Assembly (NCBI GenBank): GCA_964519615.1
Contig: CAZFIM010000065.1
Location: 1-12,493 of the forward strand
Reading direction: 5' to 3'
Origin: CAZFIM01 sp964519615
GTDB lineage: Bacteria; Chloroflexota; Dehalococcoidia; GIF9; UBA5629
Length of the DNA stretch: 12,493 nucleotides
In this document: positions 9,901 to 12,493 of the stretch, piece by piece
Position numbering within the stretch: the stretch's first letter is position 1
How the letters are laid out: each line of letters starts with the position of its first letter
Made by a program: the position numbers and the translations under genes
The notes under the pieces: model-generated
What the model saw: only the letters and a program-made list of their open reading frames with translations
Told to the model about the DNA's origin: nothing
Databases searched by the model: none

Positions 9901-10137
9901 ACTGCTGTCAACCTGTCCCACGTTTTTAGTAAAGAGAAGTGGGAGACCTGCGAATGATTGTTCAGCTAAGGTATCGGTCGGTTGGCTGGCAGGCTGATTG
10001 CTTGATATGCCGGACGCATCTGTGATAGCAGCGACTTCTGATATGTAGCTATGCGATAAAGAAGGTGTCAGTGCCAATACAAAAAGGAATAGTATTACAA
10101 TAAACGGGGGAATGTGCTTCTTAATAAATCTCCTCAT
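3970..10137 (-). CDS. Giant secreted, membrane-anchored SBBP / Calx-beta-like repeat protein
   Basis: This 2055-residue protein begins with a signal peptide (about 1-30; MRRFIKKH followed by a hydrophobic core). A beta-rich domain of the type usually found ahead of SBBP repeats (DUF7948-like) covers about 70-275 (LLFTKNVGQVDSSVSYYV). Seven SBBP-type propeller repeats cover about 278-735, with recurring SYLGG/SYFGG followed by ITG or VGY motifs. An ASH/choice-of-anchor-D-like Ig domain covers about 755-857 and eight Calx-beta-like repeats cover about 861-1765. A two-Cys choice-of-anchor-U-like domain (about 1766-1890), a CARDB-like domain (about 1923-2017), one TM helix (about 2025-2047) and a short tail close the protein. 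This predicts a long stalk on the outer face of the cytoplasmic membrane, possibly stiffened by Ca2+ and used for adhesion or as part of the cell coat. A strong promoter lies at 10225-10253. The ATG at 10137 has no Shine-Dalgarno sequence upstream; AGGAG instead falls within codons 2-3. It is a single-gene unit. Confidence 0.88.
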   Translation of the reverse strand: MRRFIKKHIPPFIVILFLFVLALTPSLSHSYISEVAAITDASGISSNQPASQPTDTLAEQSFAGLPLLFTKNVGQVDSSVSYYVKTTGQTAYLTNKGIIFDLVRYQENDDTIPARHEPVEAERLAFSIDFIGTKLNPSIEGRNIVPGKANFLTGSDPQNWYTDVPLYTEVLYRDLYPNIDLRFYDDGAGLRYDFIVNPGGNPADIMLAYNGIENLSLDGSELVATTAVGDIRQSRPVIYQGSEGRRIEVEGGFLLADENSYGFRIAGYNPAQTLIIDPSISYSSYFGGTGADYCYSVAVDGTYAYFTGYTDSIASSFPVKTGSYDITQNGGNDAFVAKINTASSGASSLIYCTYLGGSDDDEGIDIAVLDGETYITGRTKSDDFPTYNTTFYGSYHYNYDIFVTRLNAAGSGLLCSVYIGGQDIDYGESIYVSSADYVLIAGTTWSSDITVSSAYQSTPQGSGDAYICKMDMTNGTHMWGSYFGGSGSDYGQDITLSGSSCPVLVGYTPGTDFPDRTTGAYQTAYGGGNSDVFVVRFNGFPSGGILYHSYLGGSSSDYPFAIAGSTTDSTVYIGGTTWCSNYPTTANAYSTTDPSPGTSFYPSGFVSVLTMSGGGNSDLKYSTYFGSGNNTEIFDLALSEGIGYQKIWVTGYADDYLSIFPFKNNFQANYGGNPQDAFIAEFDPNFSGANSLLMSSFLGGSSEDTGYGIAAGSNRVCVVGRIKSTNFNTTSGYQTLKSTGYDGFITAIAGVYPEIGVSPTSKDYGSIPVGSSSTQTFTISNTGTGVLYIDTLALQGTHANQFSIIDDNCSGQNIAPSSSRTFKVRFTPTAIGAKTAAVYIPNTDGDEGALFVNLNGTGVPAPGINVNPTGGLITTEAGGTANFTIVLNSQPTANVTISLSSSDITEGTVSPASVTFTTTNWDTTRTITITGVNDFVDDGNIAYNIVTAAATSTDPNYSGRNAPDVAVTNNDNDTVGFTIDPTSGMTTTEAGGVDTFTVKLNSQPTASVTIGLSSSNTGEGSVSPDSLTFTTSNWDTNQTVTVTGVNDFIDDGDIAYSIVTAPAASTDTKYNGLNPPDVSATNSDDDTAGFTVTPTSGLTTTEAGGTDIFTVNLTSQPLSDNVTIGLSSSTTGEGTVSPSSLIFTSTDWSEPQTVTITGVNDFIDDGDVPYDIVTSSAVSGDSTYHGLDPADVSVTNTDDDSSGFYFNKLNGLVTTESGGTDTVKIWLRSQPTHNVTLPISSNNINEGTVSPVELIFTPADWKVKQTVTVTGVDDAVADGNITYSVVTGVAVSDDPNYAGRNPANVGATNNDNDTPGITVSPTVITTSESGVSDNFTVVLNTQPTADVFISLSSSNTGEGTISMDNLTFTDANWDIGRIITVTGVDDTPPVMDGDIAYTIVLGPVTSGDADYNGISSDNVTATNEDNDAAGFTFTPSSGLVTSEALGTADFTVVLNTRPSNDVTIEFSSSDTSEGTVSPASLTFTPVNWDTPQQVTATGVDDLIADGNVAYTIVAGNVTSSDANYSAVDPPDIGAINNDNETAGITITPTSGLVTTEAGGTATFTVVLNTQPEANVSFGLSSSNTAEGTVSPDNLLFTTTNWNIEQTVTVTGVDDLIADGNIGFIITSSAAVSTDASYNGSDPADVTVTNNDNETPGITVNPTGGLIISEGGGTDTFTVVLNTQPAANVTLGLSSSDTTEGTVTPASLTFTATDWNMPQTVTVTGANDAVVDGAIAYQIITAAATSADAAYNGFNASDVNAVNNDNDVNCATGTGTASFGPNTGTITSLTALAQTPCVAPPSGYAFPHGFFSFNITNIPAGSTVTITITLPAAIEQGTHYWKCLGGQWVDVTSLVGDDDGDNTLTLTITDGGLGDADGVGNGTITDPGGPTGELSAQQNTTTATTTNQSGNSLLDDSVSPYVRKPAQIGVKNINLLNKKVAAGQKVTIYANVVNKGDIAGAFTTTLIINGEVEQTKTVAVNGNTAVPVQFTVFKDTPGSYNIEINGQQTRFTVTDSQKKSGTTRTTILLVLLIAVILIGIGLIGLIIKLLPQIRNS
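4840..7554 (-). repeat. Eight tandem Calx-beta-like coding repeats, 336-342 bp each
   Basis: Boundaries set at the recurring N-x-D-(N/D)-(D/E) end of each unit are, from C- to N-terminal side: 4840-5178, 5179-5517, 5518-5856, 5857-6198, 6199-6537, 6538-6879, 6880-7218 and 7219-7554. Each unit of about 113 residues contains TTEAGGT, FTVxLNxQP, VTIxLSSS, EGTVSP, LTF...W, QTVTVTGVxD and DGxIAY elements. The acidic DxxxDGD and NDND patches fit Ca2+ sites of the Calx-beta fold. The unit starting SSGF (6199-6537) is the most diverged. Length differences are in whole codons. Confidence 0.9.
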
Positions 10138-10224
10138 ACAAGTAGTTATATATGCACACGTATTATTTTTTTATCTTGAACTGCTGAAAATACATAAGTA
10201 ACGACGATAGGAAATCTGCATCCG

Positions 10225-10253
10225 ATAATACATTACCTTATAGGCGATGTCAA
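10225..10253 (-). promoter_or_regulatory. Sigma70-type promoter of the giant surface protein gene
   Basis: On the minus strand, a perfect -35 TTGACA (10253-10248) is followed after 17 nt by TATTAT (10230-10225), five of six matches to the -10 consensus. Transcription would start near 10218 and give a leader of about 80 nt before the ATG at 10137. The leader carries no obvious Shine-Dalgarno sequence. Confidence 0.7.
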
Positions 10254-10455
10254 CCATTTTTACATATAACCAAGTAAATCATTTTTTACTATATTTGTTT
10301 GATCTTTATCTGTCTGGTGGTGTATGCGATAGTGTTGCTATCCTGTTCATTACCTTTACCGAATAGATTCAATTCAATCTCCATACATCACAGAATAATG
10401 ATCTGTTTATTGTTAACAAGGTATTCGCTACCCATATTGTAGTGATTAGCGGTAA

Positions 10456-10506
10456 TATAATGATGACTCGGAAAATACTTTCCTGTAAAAGCAGGAAGCT
10501 AAGGAG
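10456..10506 (+). promoter_or_regulatory. Possible -10 box and ribosome binding site of the nitroreductase gene
   Basis: TATAAT at 10456-10461 is a perfect -10 match, but no good -35 lies at 16-18 bp. AAGGAG at 10501-10506 is a clear ribosome binding site 9 nt before the ATG at 10516 and decides that start. A 6-bp hairpin at 10480-10497 lies between them. Confidence 0.45.
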
Positions 10507-10515
10507 AATGAGGTC

Positions 10516-11271
10516 ATGGATGTATTTCACGCAATGGCAGAGCGGAAAATGTTCCGCGGGACGTTTACGGATAGAAAAATAGAGCGTAAGGTTATTCTGC
10601 GGGCGGTAGATGCCGCCCGCTGGGCGCCCTCGGGGCATAACAGCCAGCCATGGCAGTTCGTTATCGTGGATGATAAGAAAACGATTGCCGATCTGGTGGA
10701 CATAGCAGTTGAACAGTACAATGAAGTCCAGCGGACGAGGCAGGACCTGGTTGAGCTTATTCAGACCTGGTATGGATGGATGAGGTGGTCTGAGGAGGAG
10801 CTGGAGGCCGCCGGCGACGGCATGTTTATGAACAGCATGTCGCGTGAGGTGTGGAAAAAGATGAGGACGACTTCATCCGAACAAGAGCTCAGAGGATATG
10901 TTATGGAAATGCTCTCACCGCGGGCACGCGCCGCCCATATAAACGGATCACCGTGTGTGCTGTTTACCCTGCTCGATAGATCCAAGGCGATACCTAATTT
11001 CTCGCAGGATATCATGGAGCTTACCGGAGTCGGCGGCGCCATCCAGAATTTAAGGCTTGCCATCCACGCGCTGGGGCTTGGGGCGCATGAGGTGTCTCTG
11101 CTCTGGGATATACCTCAAACACGCGCTAAGATCAAACAGCGTCTGGGTATACCTGTCAATTGCGAAATAGTGAGCGCGATGAGAGTGGGGTATCCTGATG
11201 ATCCCACTCCCAGCCACACCACCCACGTTCGCAAACCTGTGGAGAAGCTGGTGCACTGGAACCGCTATTGA
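10516..11271 (+). CDS. Nitroreductase family FMN-dependent oxidoreductase
   Basis: This 251-residue cytoplasmic protein has the nitroreductase fold. An N-terminal helix and basic segment ERKMFRGTF (about 9-17) sits where the family binds the FMN phosphate. The hallmark ARWAPSGHNSQPWQFVIVDD lies at about 34-53. The second flavin-contact region, GVGGAIQNLRLAIHALGLG, is at about 172-190, and the C-terminal strand MRVGYPDDPTPSH follows. It is longer than a minimal nitroreductase because of a charged helical insert at about 70-130 (WYGWMRWSEEELEAAGDGMF). The family reduces nitroaromatics, quinones, enones or dehalogenation substrates with NAD(P)H, and the physiological substrate cannot be read from the sequence. 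It stands alone on its strand, with AAGGAG before the ATG and a bidirectional terminator hairpin after the stop. Confidence 0.9.
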   Translation: MDVFHAMAERKMFRGTFTDRKIERKVILRAVDAARWAPSGHNSQPWQFVIVDDKKTIADLVDIAVEQYNEVQRTRQDLVELIQTWYGWMRWSEEELEAAGDGMFMNSMSREVWKKMRTTSSEQELRGYVMEMLSPRARAAHINGSPCVLFTLLDRSKAIPNFSQDIMELTGVGGAIQNLRLAIHALGLGAHEVSLLWDIPQTRAKIKQRLGIPVNCEIVSAMRVGYPDDPTPSHTTHVRKPVEKLVHWNRY

Positions 11272-11319
11272 TTTTTCCGTGCTGTTTTACCGCAGGTGCA
11301 ATTAATGTATTGATAAAAG

Positions 11320-11351
11320 AAGATACCTCGCCGGTTTTAGCGAGGTATCTT
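11320..11351. terminator. Bidirectional intrinsic terminator hairpin
   Basis: AAGATACCTCGC (11320-11331) pairs perfectly with GCGAGGTATCTT (11340-11351) around an 8-nt loop. It lies between the convergent nitroreductase (stop at 11271) and peroxiredoxin (stop at 11383). On the minus strand the stem is followed by CTTTTATC and on the plus strand by TGATTTG, so the U-tract is better for the peroxiredoxin transcript. Confidence 0.8.
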
Positions 11352-11382
11352 TGATTTGAGATGATATAGCACTGATTATATT

Positions 11383-12099
11383 TTATTCATCGAAAGCCTG
11401 ACTAACTTTCCAGACCTTCCAGACATTGCCCACCAGGTCAGGCCCCGGCTTCAATGTCTGCTTGCCCGGTTTCCAACCGGAGGGGGTGGCTTCTGTACCT
11501 TTGGCATTACGTACAAGCTGGAATGCCTGTATTTGCCTTAGCGTCTCGCTTACATTGCGGCCGACCGGAGGTGTTAAGACTTCGAATCCCTGAACAATGC
11601 CGTCAGGATCGATAATGAATCTGCCTCTTGTCTCCACTCCGCTGTCCTCATCATAGATACCGTACATTTTACCGATGCCGCCATCCTGATCTGAAAGCAT
11701 GGCGAAAGGAATATCCTTATTAATCATCTTTGTCAGTTCGTGATCGTTCCACATCTTATGCACGAATACGCTGTCCACACTAACCGATAGAATTTCAACA
11801 CCCAATTTCTGAAACTCAGGATACTTTTCAGCAACTGCTGAAACCTCCGTTGCTCAGACAAAGGTAAAATCCCCGGGATAAAAACACAGTACAACCCACT
11901 TTCCTTTATATTCGGAAAGGCTTGTATTGACGAATTTGCCCTGATAAAAAGCGGATGCTGTGAAATCAGGGGCAGGTTTTCCTACTTTAATCATTGTTTT
12001 AGTCACCTCCTTTACTTCTGTCGCGACAGCTGGAACAGTCTGAGAAGCTGGCTTTTTAATCGGCGGCCTCTGACAGCCCGGTTTAAAATCTTGCGGCAT
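11383..12099 (-). CDS. Selenocysteine-containing peroxiredoxin (AhpC/Prx family), in-frame TGA read as Sec
   Basis: This is a thiol/selenol peroxidase that reduces H2O2 and organic peroxides. Read through the TGA at 11856-11854, the frame gives 238 residues. The Prx core starts at M36 (IKVGKPAPDFTA). The catalytic motif reads YPGDFTFV-Sec-ATE, which matches PxxxTxxC with Sec82 in place of the peroxidatic Cys. The rest is an intact AhpC/Prx: GVEILSVSVDSVFVHKMW, FAMLSDQDGGIGKMYG, TRGRFIIDPDG with the conserved Arg, and TPPVGRN. Where 2-Cys enzymes have VCPAGW this has ATPSGW (T205), so no resolving Cys is in the usual place; C9 and C72 are the only other cysteines. Two starts are plausible: ATG 12099 (AGGAGG 11 nt upstream) and ATG 11994 (AAAGGAGGTGA 8 nt upstream, 203 residues). 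A GTG at 12111 directly abuts the first Shine-Dalgarno and is unlikely. Selenoprotein Prx (PrxU) is known from Eubacterium acidaminophilum. A nonsense mutation or sequencing error remains the alternative. Confidence 0.85.
11826..11856 (-). promoter_or_regulatory. Candidate bacterial SECIS element directly after the Sec TGA
   Basis: After the TGA (11856-11854) come 10 nt, then TTTCAGC (11843-11837), loop AGTT (11836-11833) and GCTGAAA (11832-11826), a perfect 7-bp stem. The loop begins 17 nt after the TGA and has G as its second base. This matches the general bacterial SECIS model of a small hairpin within the coding region, apical loop about 16-37 nt from the UGA and a G in the first two loop positions. 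SelB would bind here to insert Sec. A weaker competing pairing is GCAAC (11853-11849) with GTTGC (11835-11831). Confidence 0.7.
12003..12013 (-). promoter_or_regulatory. Internal ribosome binding site within the peroxiredoxin N-terminal extension
   Basis: AAAGGAGGTGA is an unusually complete Shine-Dalgarno match, 8 nt before ATG 11994, which opens the conserved Prx core. In the longer reading it encodes K-E-V-T of the extension. It decides the shorter start and allows two protein forms from one mRNA. Confidence 0.65.
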
Positions 12100-12135
12100 G
12101 GAACCTGACACCTCCTCTCTCTTCTTTATTCTACT

Positions 12136-12172
12136 ATTATACTATAACAATCCTGTCAGGCAATTAGCCTGA
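12136..12172 (-). promoter_or_regulatory. Peroxiredoxin promoter with a 6-5-6 inverted repeat over the -35
   Basis: On the minus strand TATAAT (12141-12136) is preceded, 16 nt upstream, by TTGCCT (12163-12158), four of six matches to a -35. The perfect inverted repeat TCAGGCAATTAGCCTGA (12156-12172) covers that -35, where a repressor would block RNA polymerase. The sequence is not a PerR or Fur box that I recognise. Transcription would start near 12130, about 30 nt before ATG 12099. Confidence 0.5.
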
Positions 12173-12179
12173 TTCCCGC

Positions 12180-12208
12180 TTGTTTTAAAAAAAAACTGCA
12201 TGTATTAT
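12180..12208 (+). promoter_or_regulatory. Possible rightward promoter
   Basis: TTGTTT (12180-12185), a 17-nt A-rich spacer and TATTAT (12203-12208) form a moderate sigma70-type promoter on the plus strand, divergent from the peroxiredoxin promoter. It would drive transcription through the structured region towards the right edge. The AT-richness of this stretch makes a chance match possible. Confidence 0.35.
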
Positions 12209-12310
12209 AAATAATATTAATGATAAAATGAAAAAAATCTTATAAACCGGTAAGGCTTAGCGGACATACATGCTTCGCAGGAGATTTTGCCCACTAGCAA
12301 GAAGAAGATA

Positions 12311-12376
12311 TACCGGGGCAGTGGCTATCTGCCAACGGTAACAGCCGGAAAGACAACCACCGGCTGCACACTACCG
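12311..12376 (+). other. Potentially structured RNA leader with mutually exclusive pairings
   Basis: Hairpin 1 pairs TACCG (12311-12315) with CGGTA (12336-12340) and GGCAG (12317-12321) with CTGCC (12329-12333) around TGGCTAT. Hairpin 2 pairs CAGCCGG (12342-12348) with CCGGCTG (12360-12366) around an 11-nt loop. A further TACCG (12372-12376) can replace the first one and pair with the same CGGTA, enclosing hairpin 2. I could not match it to any riboswitch class I know, nor to a tRNA. The reverse strand could fold similarly, so the strand is inferred from the possible promoter at 12180-12208. The rest of 12209-12484 shows no gene. Confidence 0.35.
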
Positions 12377-12459
12377 CAAGCACAAGATGAATATTAGCCT
12401 GAGGACTTTGAAAAATCACTGCGCCCGTGTATTTTCAGTGTGTACTAGTTCAGATAGAT

Positions 12460-12484
12460 TAGTGACACTACAATAGTGTCATTA
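12460..12484. promoter_or_regulatory. Inverted repeat, probable operator at the right edge
   Basis: TGACACTA (12463-12470), CAA, TAGTGTCA (12474-12481) is a perfect 8-bp inverted repeat. It can be extended outward by one G-T pair and two A-T pairs. An ATG follows at 12485 (ATGAAGATAA), but it has no Shine-Dalgarno sequence and the window ends, so I do not call a gene. The palindrome looks like a dimeric repressor site or a short hairpin. Confidence 0.45.
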
Positions 12485-12493
12485 TGAAGATAA

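Larger units (their letters stand above)
10138..10515. other. AT-rich divergent promoter region
   Basis: This 378-bp region separates two divergent genes. It holds the promoter of the giant surface protein gene on the minus strand and a possible promoter plus ribosome binding site of the nitroreductase on the plus strand. A 10-bp palindrome, TTGTTAACAA, lies at 10410-10419, and a small hairpin (TTCCTG, 6-nt loop, CAGGAA) lies at 10480-10497 just before the nitroreductase ribosome binding site. No gene is seen here; the minus-strand open frame entering it from 10638 is a shadow of the nitroreductase. Confidence 0.6.

Noticed and set aside
10369..10638. Minus-strand 89-codon open frame
   Set aside because: It overlaps the well-supported start of the nitroreductase in antisense, and its N-terminal part is just the complement of that gene.
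11383..11805. Separate small peroxiredoxin gene starting at MGVEILSVS
   Set aside because: It lacks the catalytic part of the fold, has no ribosome binding site, and is in phase with the upstream frame through one TGA at the catalytic position.
11854..12111. Peroxiredoxin pseudogene broken by a nonsense mutation
   Set aside because: The rest of the gene is intact and well conserved, the TGA falls exactly on the catalytic Cys, and a SECIS-like hairpin follows. It is kept only as the alternative explanation.
12255..12398. Roughly 47-codon plus-strand open stretch ending in TAA/TGA-bounded sequence (contains KKKIYRGSGYLP)
   Set aside because: No start with a ribosome binding site and no recognised family. 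The length is within chance and it overlaps the hairpin-rich region.

Overview
The window looks like part of the chromosome of an anaerobic bacterium. It carries NuoE/NuoF-type diaphorase subunits of the kind found in NAD(P)-linked hydrogenases and formate dehydrogenases, a selenocysteine-type peroxiredoxin, a nitroreductase, and a very large repeat-built surface protein ending in a CARDB-like domain and a membrane anchor. This mix, together with a GAF-like/LuxR regulator, is familiar from subsurface Chloroflexota (Dehalococcoidia-like) and from Desulfobacterota. Nothing here fixes the phylum, so the taxonomy is an inference.

Layout. 1-1290 (minus): the start of a nuoE-nuoF operon, with nuoF running off the left edge. 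1318-1414: a short divergent control region with a strong palindrome carrying TATAAT on both strands. 1415-2428 (plus): a cytoplasmic GAF-like/LuxR-HTH regulator. 2488-3540 (minus): a two-TM channel fused to a TrkA (RCK) module whose K+ filter signature is missing. 3541-3969: intergenic. 3970-10137 (minus): a 2055-residue secreted, membrane-anchored protein made of SBBP repeats, an ASH-like domain, eight Calx-beta-like repeats, a Cys-containing domain and a CARDB-like domain. 10138-10515: a divergent promoter region. 10516-11271 (plus): a nitroreductase. 11320-11351: a bidirectional terminator hairpin. 11383-12099 (minus): a peroxiredoxin whose catalytic codon is TGA. 12112-12493: promoters, inverted repeats and a potentially structured leader pointing out of the window to the right.

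The most interesting item is the peroxiredoxin. Two adjacent open frames (11854-12111 and 11383-11805) are in phase and separated only by one TGA. That TGA lies exactly at the peroxidatic position of the PxxxTxxC motif, and a hairpin of the right size and spacing for a bacterial SECIS element starts 10 nt after it. A standard gene caller would split this gene in two. The resolving cysteine motif is also replaced, giving a one-selenocysteine layout.

The genes do not form one pathway. The common themes are redox metabolism (diaphorase, nitroreductase, peroxiredoxin) and cell-surface or membrane functions (channel, giant adhesin-like protein).
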